Origin: Perca fluviatilis
Lineage: Eukaryota; Chordata; Actinopteri; Perciformes; Percidae
Direction of reading: 5' to 3'
Length of the DNA stretch: 64,000 nt
Assembly: GCF_010015445.1 (NCBI RefSeq)
Contig: NC_053127.1
Span: 26,193,745-26,257,744 of the forward strand
Positions 1-11,424 of this stretch are shown in pieces. The position numbers and the translations under genes are program-made. The notes beneath the pieces were generated by a model. That model saw only the letters and a program-made list of their open reading frames with translations. It searched no databases and had not been told where the DNA came from. Every line of letters starts with the position of its first letter. Position 1 is the first letter of the stretch.

Positions 1-1026
1 TGCCTGCTGCAGTCCATCAAGCACATCCAGATTCTGAGAGACCAGCTGGTGGCTGCAGGGAAGAAGATCTGTTACCAGAGCCGCGTGAAGGACGAGCCAG
101 CCTACTACTGCAACGAGTGTGACGTGAGTCCCTCTTCCCCTGGCCTCGCTGTCTGCCCTTACAGGCACATTTTGCGTATGTGGGGATGCATAACAAACAT
201 ATTAACTGCAGTACCAAAACTGTGTCTGTGCAGGTGGAGGTGTTTAACCTGATGTTTGTGACTAGTGAGAACAGCAGTAAGAAGAGCTACATGGTGCACT
301 GCGAGGACTGTGCACGAGCTAAGAGCCGATCACTGGCGGGAGTAGTGGTGCTGGAACAGTATCGGATAGAGGAGCTGATGAGAACCTACGACACCTTCAC
401 GCTGGTTAGTCTCACTTTCAAATTTTGTACACTAACCGTAAACCAGAGTAGTTTTGAGAAAGGTTCTAAGGCTAGACCAGGTACAAACAGGATTCCATAT
501 TGCTTCATCCCTATTATATTGTCTTCTTCTACAGTGTAAAGGTGCAGGGCTGCAAGCAAAAGGAAAAATGTATCACATATCAAATATGCGGAAAAACTCT
601 GATAGATTAGATAACCCTAAACACAGTGATGTTGCATGATTTTAGTACATTATTTCAAATTTGTTTACTCTTGACCATTTTCCGAAGTAAACCATAAGAC
701 TGTAGATGATTTCTTCGAGTCACCGATTGGTTCAGTTCATGCCAATATAATATGAAAATCAGATTTAAGAGTCTTGAAGCTTGCTTGCAATGGGTGAGCC
801 ATTACCTTGAATACTTATATGTGTGTATTTGTTGTCCCAGTTTACATTATTTGTTCTGTAGCTGGGGGCAGTTTTTGGTTGGTGTAATCATTCCTCCTGT
901 CCATACTGGTCAAATAGAGATCCTTCCCTACTAAAGCAGTTCTAATGGAAGTGATGGGGTACAAATCCCACAGTGGCCAGCACATGCACGAATGCACGAA
1001 TGCACGAATGCACGAATGCACGAATG

Positions 1027-1091
<65 letters not shown>

Positions 1092-1165
1092 TTTAAGTGG
1101 CCAGTTGAGCTCTGTCACTTCCTCTTTTTCTCTCCCTTCAGGCTCCATCACCCTCTTCAAAGTGA
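1..1165 (+). CDS. kdm6b: Lysine demethylase 6B, C-terminal exons (partial)
   Basis: Last three coding exons of a JmjC H3K27me2/3 demethylase: 1-123, 234-404 and 1142-1165, with GT-AG junctions and all breaks in phase 0. The protein reads on from outside the window through a conserved [15 protein letters not shown] stretch. It continues with [13 protein letters not shown], a CEDC motif and [21 protein letters not shown], and ends in APSPSSK. The paired CxxC motifs (CNEC and CEDC) are the zinc-binding module that follows the JmjC domain in KDM6 enzymes and helps them recognise the H3 tail. KDM6A has a very similar end. KDM6B is chosen because tmem88 follows in the same orientation, as in human 17p13.1, and because TSEN and GVVVLEQYR look more like KDM6B. 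The a or b teleost paralogue is not resolved. The last exon codes for only seven residues and would be easy to miss. Confidence 0.92.
405..1141 (+). other. Final intron of kdm6b
   Basis: This intron starts GTTAGT and ends in a pyrimidine tract plus CAG at 1141. ORFs read through it (for example around 454-639) lack similarity to KDM6 and are not exons. It carries the AATGCACG and CA tandem repeats. Confidence 0.8.
983..1086 (+). repeat. AATGCACG minisatellite running into (CA)n
   Basis: About five copies of the 8-bp unit AATGCACG (983-1030) pass directly into about 28 CA dinucleotides ending near 1086. The CA tract ends about 55 bp before the last kdm6b acceptor, on the sense strand. Confidence 0.95.
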
Positions 1166-1432
1166 GGACCCCTCCCTGGTGTCTTTCAGCCATAACCAAA
1201 ACTCTAATGGCAGCACAAATGTTGTCTTCAGGGCAATCTATTCCTGCAAACACTCACTGAATCAGCCAATCACGTTTACTCAGTATTGTTTACATCACAC
1301 AATAAGGTATGGACACTCAGCCAATCCAACTATAGCTCACTGTCTTCCCCATGCCAGCTGCTGATTGGACGTCTGTTTTGTAATAGAATGACTAGACTGG
1401 TACTTCTCATAAAAAGCATTTCAGATATGTAA

Positions 1433-1446
1433 AATAAATAAATAAA
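1433..1446 (+). terminator. Candidate proximal poly(A) signals of kdm6b
   Basis: Overlapping AATAAA hexamers, 268 bp past the kdm6b stop codon. Confidence 0.45.
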
Positions 1447-3784
1447 TGTGAGCACTACTACCACTGCTAGCACTGAAAATCAGGTTATATGTTCAACGGA
1501 AACTGCTGTGATTCAAAGGCGTCAAGTAGCCGGTTCTGTGTATAAATCCAGGTACTTTTATGCAAATTCAGTCTAACTTTTTTACACCAATCTAGTTATT
1601 CTATATGTCCATGAATTTGCTGTGATTCTGTTGTACCAGCAGGGGAATTGCTTTACAGGAGAAGTAGCTGATTGTCACATTTGGCATCGTATTGGTTCCT
1701 GTTTTTGTTTTTTCTTGGTATTCAGGTAAACTCTGACATTTGTAATTCCTGTCTGCATACTTTTTTGAGGTGCTATTCCAATCTAATTTATTCTCGTTAG
1801 ATACTTTAAAAGTTTTACCAGCCTAGAAGTATACCACATTGGCCTTGCAAACTGTATTTAGAGGAGAGGTAATTAGATGATTAAACACACAAATAAGGAT
1901 TTATGTATGTATTTAAAAAAACTAAAAAAACAAATTAAAAAGTTATACCAGTTTCTCTTAAATACGGGTTTACTAGAGGACTAATATGGTTTCATTGTTA
2001 GATGGAAATCAAGTATGTAGATGAAAAATTAGATTATTTTTTCCAGCTAAATAGTCCAGCTAAATAGTCGTCGGTGAGGTTTCTATGATACGCCCGTAAA
2101 ACAGACATAGTGTCTTTTTTATTTTTCGAATGGGAAAACAATCCCCCTTTTATACCTCTTGTGTTGCTGTTTTTGTTTCTAGATGACAGAGAAAATAAAT
2201 AATTATAAATTGTGAATGAATTTATGGGATACACAGTGGTGTGCATAGACGGTGTACAGAGAGGGGGGGGGAGTCAACATTGATGTTGGTATCAATGAAG
2301 TGCTCGTTACAGTCTGAAAAAAGTAATATGTCCAAAGAGACACACAATCATAATCTTATCATGCAAAAGCCATTGAGGCCAAATAGATGAGCAGACTGAA
2401 TGGCACCTCATTGTTTTCATTTTGCCCCAAACATCCGTCCTGATGAGGCTCCGTGCACTGCCAGGGGGGGGTTCATATACTGTATTTCCAGTTTGTTGAA
2501 GAGCACATGAATTAACACATTACAAGAAAGGCCCAGTCATTGTTGTTTGTTTTAGTCCTTTAAAATAAAATGTCTCATTTTGATAAGGCTACATAGTCTA
2601 ACCTTTGGTGTTAAATGTTATAATGCAAGGGTGAAGTACAACTAAAGCCTTGCTTCCTACTTACAATATGATTGTCACTTATTCCACTGGGACTGTATTC
2701 ACGTGCAATGATTTGGTGACAAGTTAGGCCTATTTTCTATCGTTTGAATAGAGGTTCAGCATTACAGCTGTAAAGTCATTATGTTGAAATCTCCACAGAT
2801 GACAACTTTCAGATTTCAGCCCCTGCCCTCATTAGTCTGTGCACACAATTTACTGTACATAATGAATATGTTTCCAGGTTTATTAGAAGATTTATGTAGT
2901 TCTGTTCTCAATCAAAAATCTAATTTGTATGTGGTCAGACTTGTCCACCTCAGTCGTTTGTTTTGTTGTTGCTATAATATAATACACCTTAAAAATATTT
3001 GGTTTCACTCTAGTTTAAATTACTGCAATGGGAATTTCTTCCCACTTTTATACCTCTTTTTGTAGTCAGTTTCTGTTTTGGGGATTACAGAGAAAATGAA
3101 AAATTGTAAATTGTGACATTATTTATACTGTACATGGTTGTTTTCTTACATATTTATTGCATATCAAATGGTACTCAACTTGATAAGGGGCTACAAGGTA
3201 TTTAAAAAAAAAAAAAATGTGTGGATAGCAGGGGAGGTGCAATCAGGGGGGTGGTTTAATTTTCATGGTGCTAGACCCCTCCTTGCCTCAATGCCCCTTC
3301 ATTAAACAGCATATAATGATATTTGGACATAAGTCAGTGATACAACTCAAACTAACCGGTTGGTGCTTAGATCCATTTCAACACATTTTGGTGGTAACAG
3401 AAATGGAATGATGTCTTTGTACTGTATCTAACAGATGAATACAAGATCTTTTAAAAACGTTTTTTCATTGTATGAAATTCATAATCTTGTGAGGCATTAG
3501 TGGTTTTATGATGAGCATTAGCAGTAGTTGTAATTCTTGACACTTTTGCAGAGACTTTTAGGGATGTGACTTTTAATGACGTCGAGGTTTCGTTTATTTG
3601 TCTTGTCCTCATTATTGGAATTATTTGAAGGATGTAATAATGCTCTTTTTCCTCTTGACTTGTTTGATTTATGCTGCACTTATTGTTTCAAAAAAGAAAA
3701 ACTCACATAGAAGAAAACCTGAGCCAGACCTGTCTTAAATCCCTCTGTGGTTTTTCTGTGACATATTGTATTGTTGTTCAAGAA

Positions 3785-3790
3785 AATAAA
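3785..3790 (+). terminator. Candidate distal poly(A) signal of kdm6b
   Basis: AATAAA followed by a T-rich stretch. It is the last good signal before the MITE at 3983 and before tmem88. Confidence 0.35.
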
Positions 3791-3982
3791 ATGTTTTTGA
3801 TAAATTATTCAACAATGAATCTTTGCCTTTATCTGGTATACCAGCTCTTGGGGAAGTAGAGGGGATGCAAACATGGAATGTGTTTCATTGAAAAACCTTT
3901 ACGGCATGATTCAATACCATAGACTGTATAAAACACAGTTCAACACATTCTCAGAAAGCCATATTCAGCTCCAACTTATTAA

Positions 3983-4475
3983 AGGTACCACATGGTAGTG
4001 AAATTTCAATGTCTTTTTTTAATTTAAAGCAGGTCAAGGTGCTATATAAATAGCCTACTGTGAAGGTACCAACATTTTAAATCAACAGAGAAATGCACAC
4101 AGCTAATTTTCTTTTTTTAACTGTGCCATTAAACAAGTCGTCAGAACTTCTGTACAGTTGTGATGTCACAACTAAACTATATGAAGGTAGAAAGTGCGGC
4201 TACAGTGCCGTTACAGTCATTCCCCAGCTGCAATGAGAGAGACGTCGAGAGCAAAGGTACAGAAGACCTGGAAACACTGACCAGTCATAGCAGACTGGGC
4301 TTTTTTCAAAGAGACAGGCACTAAAACGGACTTTCAGATAGAGGGTGAATACAGGTATATTCATACTAACAGTATGAGGCAAAAACATGTTTTTTGAACA
4401 TTAAAGCATTTAAACATGTTCTCGTAGAAACCCAAAATACAAATATGGACCTGGAAATGTGCATGATGTCCCCTT
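3983..4475. mobile_element. TTAA-flanked MITE, copy 1
   Basis: A 493-bp non-coding element flanked by TTAA at 3979-3982 and 4476-4479. The ends are inverted but degraded: AGGTACCACATGGTAG inward on the left, AAGGGGACATCATGCAC inward on the right. The interior resembles a short interspersed element I recognise from many percomorph genomes, which is recall and not a search. TTAA targets are typical of piggyBac and Kolobok transposons. Confidence 0.6.
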
Positions 4476-4539
4476 TTAAGTACTTATAGGCATGGAACTG
4501 TCTTCCATGTGAAATTAGTTTTAATATCAACCTGATCTC

Positions 4540-4900
4540 ACAGAATTCCATGAAATGAACATGGCCCCTTAACTCAAAATCTGTGGCAGTTTCACAGAAT
4601 CGCAAAAAATTTCGAAGAATTCCGTGAAATGAACATGGATCGGCGAAAATTCTGTTATGGGCCCACGGAAGAATTCCGTGAAATGAACACGGCCCATTAA
4701 GGAAAAGGTCATGGGTGGGCTTACGTTTCCATGACACATGGGACAACAACGGGATGGTTGGGTTATTAAAAGAAGAAAGGGTTGGGTTTTGGAAAAGTGA
4801 CACGTGGGACACTATCCCCGTTCTCCTGGGTGAAAGTCCTGTGTTTGACCCATCCACCACCCCAACCAACCTCCCTATGCGGATTTTAGGGCTTTCATAC
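4540..4900. repeat. Dispersed fish repeat with GAATTCC-box units
   Basis: The motif GAATTCCRTGAAATGAAC recurs at 4543, 4617 and 4671, each followed by AYGG. The right part to about 4900 has TGGGACA and ACCCAACC-like blocks. ORFs crossing it on both strands are repeat translations, not genes. Confidence 0.5.
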
Positions 4901-6900
4901 TACTTGTTACCGTAGTCTCTCTTAATGCTACGTCATCAAAGCACTACTGTGCATTAAACATCCTCATAGAGCCGCTAGCATGGCTGTAGACTCTTGTTTT
5001 CTATTATTATGTTTGAAAGTGTATTAGCCTGCGACAGTGAGCCATGCATACATTTTGCCTGCAGTGTGTGTTGTAACGTGGGCTTCCACCAACATTACCT
5101 GATCTGAGATCTGTCATCTTAGTCTTTTTTCTACTGAGGACCACAGTGGAAAAAGTAATTTAGTATTTACTGCTTTAAGGACTTGCAGTCTTAATTGATA
5201 ATTTAACCTTATTATTGTCATATAAATCTGTATAACAGTAGCTGTATCTAAATACATGTAGCTGAGTCAGAGTGACTTGACAATTTATAGGCTTCTTACT
5301 CTTTTGTGGTGACATAGTTCAAATGTTCACATGTTGCAGTTGCCCTTAAGTCACAGTCTGCAGCTGATGGCCACTGGGTGGTTCCACTGGACCAGTTTGC
5401 TTAAGGCTACCTTCTACTCATTTATTTTTCCCTCCAACATTTTCCTGATACCATCTTGTCAATCTAACCCTGTCCAAAAGTAACAGAAAGTGATGTCAAA
5501 AACATATCAAACTAATGAAATTTGATTTTTTTTGTGTGTGACCTTTATGATATGACCAAGCTGTACCTACAGCTTATATACTGTGAGTGATACAAACCAG
5601 GTAATAAACTAAAATAACATTACAAATATAGACAGAGATTTTCCTTTCTGGTTGCTATTTTCTTGCCATTTCTTTTTATCTCAGTCTCCAGGTTTAGAAG
5701 GCATGAGATTGCCAAAACTGCAGATGGAGGGAGACCTCATCGTAGAACGTGGACACAGCAGCGGATATCCCGGTTCCAAGGACAGGAAGACTGCTCTTCC
5801 TCTACCAGCCCCCTCAGACATTGACATACGCATATAAACAGCACACTGTGGCTTTGTTATTGACAAAACCACCCATTTCTCCTGCATATTTTTTAGCCAG
5901 TGCAATAGTTCCATGGACTGTTTGATAATGTTTCTGTTAAAATTCCCTTTTTCTCTTCAGGGAGTATATATCGACCCCTGTGAGGAAATAGTGAATTAAC
6001 AAAGTGGGATGTATCAAAATACAAATTTCACCCTTTGAACTAAGACTCTGGTTTTTATCAGTCCCGTGATAGTGTCTTACCCCCACCAAATTAGTCATGG
6101 GCAAGCCCCCTCACACTACATACATCCTCATCCTCATTTCCCTATGTTTTCTGCAAGCAGAGCTCTGTTTTCCATCAAAAGGTCAAGGGGCCAATCCTCT
6201 GTTATTCCTGCTTCTGAAGCCAATTTTAAGCACGTCTGGCTTGCCCTTTACCTTTTCATTTCAGAGCTCTGTGCTTTTGAAATAGCTGAGTAGTGCTGTA
6301 TCATTGTTTATACCCTCACCCCATCCTTGCAGTCTATACTACTACAGTCTATCTACTACTACTGTATGGAGTGTAGCATCTATATAGTATGTAACAGTCA
6401 GTCTTAAAGCCACAAAAAGGCTTTACTGGCAGTTTGTGAGATTTTATTTAGCATGAACATCAACATCAAACCAGCTCAGTTGTTTTGAATTTTTTCTAAA
6501 CCCACCTTATCAGTGTTTGACAGTGGAGTAGAGAAAGTTCCCAGTGAGTGTGTAAACTGTGATGTGTTGTGGATTGGCCAGCATACCCGGACTCAAAATA
6601 AACACTCTTCCTCCCTCCCCCTGGTTCTCAGGGGTTATCATGGAAACCCTCCTATGCTCCCCCGCCCCGACACCAACAGGAGCCTTTAACACAGCGCAGC
6701 CTGCTTTCTGTGCATTTGCATGAGAGGCAACACAGGATACACACTCACATGTGCGTACTCGTAACCACTTACACACTCAATCATATCTCAAACTGGAGTC
6801 GGAGTGAGGAAACAGAATGTCAGGGAAGGAAGCGCTGAAGCCAGTGGGAAAGCAGAATTTGCCTCAAGTCTGCAGAGCTCTTTTCTGACCTACTCTAATC
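4901..6900. other. Intergenic DNA, nothing recognised
   Basis: Stop-rich, AT-rich DNA between kdm6b and tmem88. Short ORFs (5652-5837, 6066-6293, 6510-6776 minus) have no recognisable motifs or convincing splice contexts. It could contain tmem88 regulatory sequence. Confidence 0.4.
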
Positions 6901-7008
6901 AAAAAAAAGAGGGAGGAATTTTTTTTTATAAAAAAAACAAAAAAATTTTTTAAAATTTTTTAAAAAAAAACAAAAAACAAAAAAAAAAAAAATTTTTTTT
7001 TTTTTTTA
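6901..7008. repeat. Alternating poly(A)/poly(T) low-complexity tract
   Basis: Over 100 bp of almost pure A and T runs, including A-runs followed by T-runs that can fold back on themselves. Only an occasional C or G breaks it. Confidence 0.9.
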
Positions 7009-7129
7009 GTTGTAGAATCTTGACTCGGATACCACTCTCGGGATCTGGATTTTCAAACAGAGAAGACATACGTATATCAGGAGGAAATTCTTGAAATCTC
7101 TTTGTCTCTGACTCCTCACCGCTCTCCAG

Positions 7130-7200
7130 GTCTTTCAGAGTCCCAGCATCTGCTGCCACCATCAAGCTGAAGGAGGACACATCATCAGGTTTACCACACA
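7130..7200 (+). other. Candidate non-coding 5' exon of tmem88
   Basis: A 71-bp segment between a good acceptor (CTCACCGCTCTCCAG at 7115-7129) and a strong donor (GTGAGTA at 7201). It contains no ATG. It lies 1.2 kb upstream of the tmem88 coding exon, which itself begins 18 bp after an acceptor AG at 8411-8412 and therefore needs an upstream 5' UTR exon. The link is inferred from splice signals alone. Confidence 0.25.
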
Positions 7201-8430
7201 GTGAGTACCACATACTCTGTCACCATTTCTTTTTCAATAAAACTTTGTTGAAGAAACAGAAAAATGCTAATCCTTATCCAAACAAAAGGGTTTAGTTTGC
7301 TTGAATGCATCCACTAATGTTATTCCTGTGATTCTGGAGAGCTAGGTTTGATTTCTGAAGTTGACCAATCTGGAAATAAGAAGGCTGTGTTGATGAGATA
7401 ATCAAAACGCAAGTGTCTGTGAGTGTATGTGAGCAAAGTCTGACTGTCTTCCATTCAATCATGGAGCAGCTCAAACAGAACATCTTAAAAAAGGAAAGCA
7501 ATCCAAAGAATGTTCTTAATTCCATTATTAGAGAACCTATAAAAGACTTTTAAAGAGCAGCAAGCCTTTGAAATCAGAATCGTCTAATTTTGTATTGCTA
7601 TTTAGACAATCTAAAAGAGCATCGCAAGCAAGAAAGCTGATGAAGAGATGGACCCGGCGTTCAAATTTAGTGAACTGCAATTTATTTAAAATGATGTTGA
7701 CGGACAGAACAAAAATGAAAAAAAGTTGCTTGTAAAACCGATGTGTTCACATGGTGCTTGGCATAATACCAGCAGCTGCTAACACACTCGGGATCAGAAG
7801 GAAATGGTGTAATATGCCCCTGAGTTTACAAAATAAAAGTGAAATGAGTCCCATTCTATCTTTTTTACACCATTAATGTATTAACACATCTAAAAAAAAA
7901 AGTTGTTTTGACATGCTAATAACTGATTCGTGGGGTTTTTCAGTTTTCCAGCCGTTCCTGGCTCATTGTTCTGGGTCGTGGTTATCCTGGAGTTTGGAGG
8001 TGGGGTCAGTGGAGCCCCAGTTCCTCGCACTCAGAGCTGTGCAGTTCTCTTTGCTGACTTTCCACACCTTTTACCACGTCATTTATTCATGGCTTCTTTT
8101 AGATTTCTGGGATTTTAGTGATAGACTGAAGATTTCTGGGCATACAGGGAAGTGAAATAGAATTTTATAACAGAAAATAGACAAACTGTATTATGGATAT
8201 CTTTTTTCAACCAAGTACAGACACCTAAAATACTTGGCACACTGTGATACATACATCATCTAACTATTGTGAAACACAAAATTCTGTTCATGCAGACTTG
8301 CAGTCCTAACAACGGGGTTAAATTAATGCAATGCACCGCAATGCAGAATATTATAGGTAGATTCATTATTTACATACAATTATTGGGCTAAAACTGTTTT
8401 TCTGTCCTGCAGCATAGACCACAAGGAAAT

Positions 8431-9813
8431 ATGAGTCTGTCACGGACCGGGACACTGGAGAAGACGGAGCAGGCCCTCTCTGACCCAGGCTCCCCCTCCA
8501 GAGTGGGGTCAGGGGTCGTGGTGCCGCCTCCATACTCTCTGGGCGGGAGCGAAGCCGCTGAACCCCCCCTGGAGTTAAGAGACTCTCTGGACTGCTGGGC
8601 ATGCTCTGTGCTGGTCACTGCACAGAATCTGATCATAGCACTGATCAATGGCGGGCTGGCCAGCATCATATTTGGCACCATCCTCACCCCTGCTCTTGTC
8701 ATGATCATATTCGGCTTCCTCTGCCACTCCGCGGTAACAATCTCCTGTGGAATGTTTTTTTTTTTTTTTTTGACTGATAGAAGTGTGAGATTACACAGAT
8801 TTGAAAAGAAGTAGCTCAGGCTGGTGCTGTGTGCACATTCCATACTAGCCTACATACTAATAGTATACAGTCATATGAAAAGGTGTCATAATGGATGGTT
8901 TCTAAACTTACATACTATACCAGAAATCTTTTGTACTAACTTTTGTAGACTGTCAATCAAACTGGGAATTTCAGTCTCACTGCACAAGGAGAAAGGAAAA
9001 TGTTTTTTCAGAAATTTGAAACTGCTTTTCAAGATTATACTAGATTTTCCTAGAGCTTAATTCAAAATATTTTTGCAGCTGTGACTAAGCTTTGTGCAAC
9101 GCATTGTGGGACAGTAGTGTACCCCAGCACATTTTAAAACCCAGCATATGTAGAGCATACTGACTGTTTTGAGTATACTTAATTACTGACTTGAAACTAG
9201 ATGTAGGGAAGGGACAGGGAAGAGCAGCAAACCTCTCAATGGAGAATTTGACACCAGAATTCTTCTATTGTCAAAACAGATCAATAAACTAATTGATTAA
9301 TTGATTACAGTAAGGTCACAGTTTTTATTTAATATTTTTTAACGATCCAGATAACATCTGTGTAAGATTTTTTTCCTGTTGCTGATTCTAGAACATTTAG
9401 AGATCAAATCTTACATGTTTCAGTAAGTTTACAGGTCCAATTCTTTTTGCCTGTGTGTGTGTGTGTGTGTGATTTTTACATCCATGCAATTACTCATCCA
9501 TTTTCCCTCTATTCTTGCTCTCCAGGTGCAGCCCCATGGAACATCTCTGTATTGCTCAGACGTGCTGGATGACGGCGGCTGCGTGGCTCTTCTGGTTGTG
9601 GGCTTTCTGTTGCTCACCCCTCTGCTGGTCCTCGCACTCGCCGCCTACTGTCGCCTGGCCCGACACCTCCAGCTGGGAATGTGTTTCATTCCCTACAGCC
9701 GCGCCGTCTACAAGAACCTGCCCCCCTCACGCCACCGGAGGGCTGATGCTGGAGGCTGCTGTGGCCAACAGGGGGCTTCAGAGAGGGAGGGGAAGGGTAG
9801 CGTGTGGGTGTAA
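8431..9813 (+). CDS. tmem88: Transmembrane protein 88
   Basis: Two coding exons, 8431-8733 and 9526-9813, joined in phase 0, give 196 aa. The N-terminal about 45 residues are Ser/Pro/Gly-rich and cytosolic-like. The block DSLDCWACSVLVTAQN opens the first hydrophobic region (about residues 56-100). A second follows at about 117-140 (CVALLVVGFLLLTPLLVLAL). The conserved RLARHLQL and PYSRAVYK segments lead to a C-terminal VWV. In the family this end binds the Dishevelled PDZ domain and dampens Wnt/beta-catenin signalling at the membrane, with a role in heart specification. The start was chosen because it is the first ATG after an acceptor at 8411-8412. The protein is longer than human TMEM88 (about 159 aa), mostly at the N-terminus. 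The kdm6b-tmem88 order matches human 17p13.1. Confidence 0.95.
9396..9442 (+). repeat. Partial copy of the tRNA-like 138-bp unit inside the tmem88 intron
   Basis: About 46 bp nearly identical to 11162-11207, including GATCAAATCTTA and TTTCAGTAAGTTTACAGG. It is a dispersed member of the repeat that interrupts the satellite 1.7 kb downstream. Confidence 0.7.
9454..9470 (+). repeat. Short (TG)n in tmem88 intron
   Basis: Nine TG dinucleotides, about 55 bp before the exon 2 acceptor. Confidence 0.8.
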
Positions 9814-10039
9814 GAGAGGAGAAGAGAGGATTGTATATGGTTGTAATATGTATCCCTGTTTAATGATGAGAGTTTGAGTCTGGCTCTTTCTTTATTTTTT
9901 GAAGCCAATTGCCACTGTCTTTCTATTTCTAAAGCCATTGTAAAATAGCCATCATATTTCATCATATTTCATCATTTATAGTCAATATTGCTTTTTCTAT
10001 GCATTTCCAATGCATTGAATGTATTTTATACCTTTTTAC

Positions 10040-10045
10040 AATAAA
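10040..10045 (+). terminator. Poly(A) signal of tmem88
   Basis: AATAAA 227 bp after the tmem88 stop, the first clear signal in its 3' region. Confidence 0.7.
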
Positions 10046-10601
10046 GCGTAAATCGACCTGTCGAGCTTTGTTTTACACAGACACCTGGAAACTGAAACAG
10101 GATGGACTGTACTTCATGCAAGAGAAGTAGGTGAAGTGCAAAGATATATACATTGAATAGAGTAAATAGGTAAAAGATTTGTGTCCAATGCAAACTTTCA
10201 TACAACACCATTGTTGTAAGTCTGTGAATTTGGATTGGTTAGGCCTTTATGTGATGAGGGTAAACAGGGGGTCAACAGAACGTAAAGGCACAGCATGGTT
10301 TTGTTTTGTGATTTGCTTCCACAGATCTTTACAGGGAAATGCTCCTTTAGCTGTTCTTTAGCTGCCAAACACATGTTGCCTATTCTTTAATGTCCAAACT
10401 AGTTAGAATATACTGTCAGTCTTCATGTCGTAGGCAGAAAGGTATGTGTCTGGTTCATGGGTTATCATCTGTTTTTTCACACTGGCCATTTGAGTTCTAA
10501 TTAAAAGCAGCAAGCACACTGTACCTATATATTAACAGAGATACTGTATCACAGTTTAATGTTAACAGTTTCACTGAGTGACAAGACGAGTCGAGTTGAG
10601 T

Positions 10602-10950
10602 CGACATACTAGACTATGGCCTTTTGTGACATGCTATACTATGACGTTTTATCACCTTTTTTGACATACTATAACTTTTTATTACTGCTATACTATGACT
10701 TTTTCACTTTTTTTCGACATGCTTTACTATGTCTTTATTCAACATACTATACTTTGACTCTTTCGACATGCTATACTATGGCTTTTTTTATCACTTTTTT
10801 CAACATGCTATACTATGACTTTTTTCGACATGCTATACAATGTTTTTTTATCACTTTTTTCAACATACTATACTATGATTTTATATCACTTTATTCAACA
10901 TATTATACTATGGATTTTTTATCACTTTAGTTAACATACTATACTCTGAC
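10602..10950 (+). repeat. ACTATACTATG satellite, left block
   Basis: Diverged monomers of the T-rich satellite begin at about 10602, right after a GAGTCGAGTTGAGTCGAC stretch. Units are less regular than in the central array, as expected at an array edge. Confidence 0.9.
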
Positions 10951-10960
10951 ATATGTTCAA

Positions 10961-11370
10961 AAACATGGACTTCTTGTCAGGTTAGATAGCTTAGGGTGAT
11001 AAGAGAATGTTTGGAAGGCAGAAGATTGAGTGTTCAAATTCTACATGGTTCAGTAAATTTCGAGGACCAATACATACTAAATGAAAGAGACAAATATGCC
11101 AAAGTGAAAGTGCTATCGGTTAGGTCAGATATCTTAGAGTGATAAGAGAATGTATAGAAGATTTATGGATCAAATCTTATATGTTTCAGTAAGTTTACAG
11201 GTCCAATATACTGAGTGAAAAGACAAATATGAGGAAAACATGGACTTGAGCGTCAGGTTAGATAGTGAAGGTTCATAAGAGGAGTAGTGGAAGACAGAAG
11301 ATTCAGTGTTCAAATTGTTAGATATAAGACCTACTTTACAGGAATTTAGAATTCAAGTAGATGAAGAGGA
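10961..11370 (+). repeat. Three tandem tRNA-like units, about 138-bp period
   Basis: Units begin near 10961, 11106 and 11235. The landmark GGTTAG recurs at 10980, 11118 and about 11256, giving a 138-bp period. Unit 1 has a Pol III A-box-like TAGCTTAGGGTG (10986) and a B-box-like GTGTTCAAATTCT (11030), spaced as in a tRNA. Unit 2 has diverged at both boxes. Unit 3 keeps GTGTTCAAATT. The series separates two blocks of satellite. It looks like a tRNA-derived SINE head amplified in tandem. No intact cloverleaf is claimed. Confidence 0.6.
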
Positions 11371-11424
11371 AAGTTTTCTTCCTGTCAGTCTTTTTCTCAA
11401 CCGGTTGTTTTGAAAAGATAACTG

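Larger units (their letters stand above)
1166..3806 (+). other. Probable kdm6b 3' UTR and downstream DNA
   Basis: No coding signal is seen after the kdm6b stop. The segment is AT-rich. AATAAA signals lie at 1433-1438 (first of an overlapping run) and at 3785-3790, so the 3' UTR could be about 0.3 kb or about 2.6 kb long. A diverged duplication links about 2110-2220 with about 3010-3125. Confidence 0.5.

Noticed and set aside
454..639. Downstream exon of kdm6b beginning after the AG at about 535
   Set aside because: It has no KDM6 similarity, while 1142-1165 gives the expected APSPSSK-type end.
842..1260. ORFs on both strands around 842-1260 with THTH or CVCV runs
   Set aside because: They are translations of the CA and AATGCACG repeats in the kdm6b intron.
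8388..8843. 151-aa minus ORF over tmem88 exon 1
   Set aside because: It is the antisense shadow of the conserved tmem88 coding exon.
8840..9180. Possible MITE in the tmem88 intron (AGTATAC-rich ends)
   Set aside because: The ends are only weakly inverted and no target duplication is visible.
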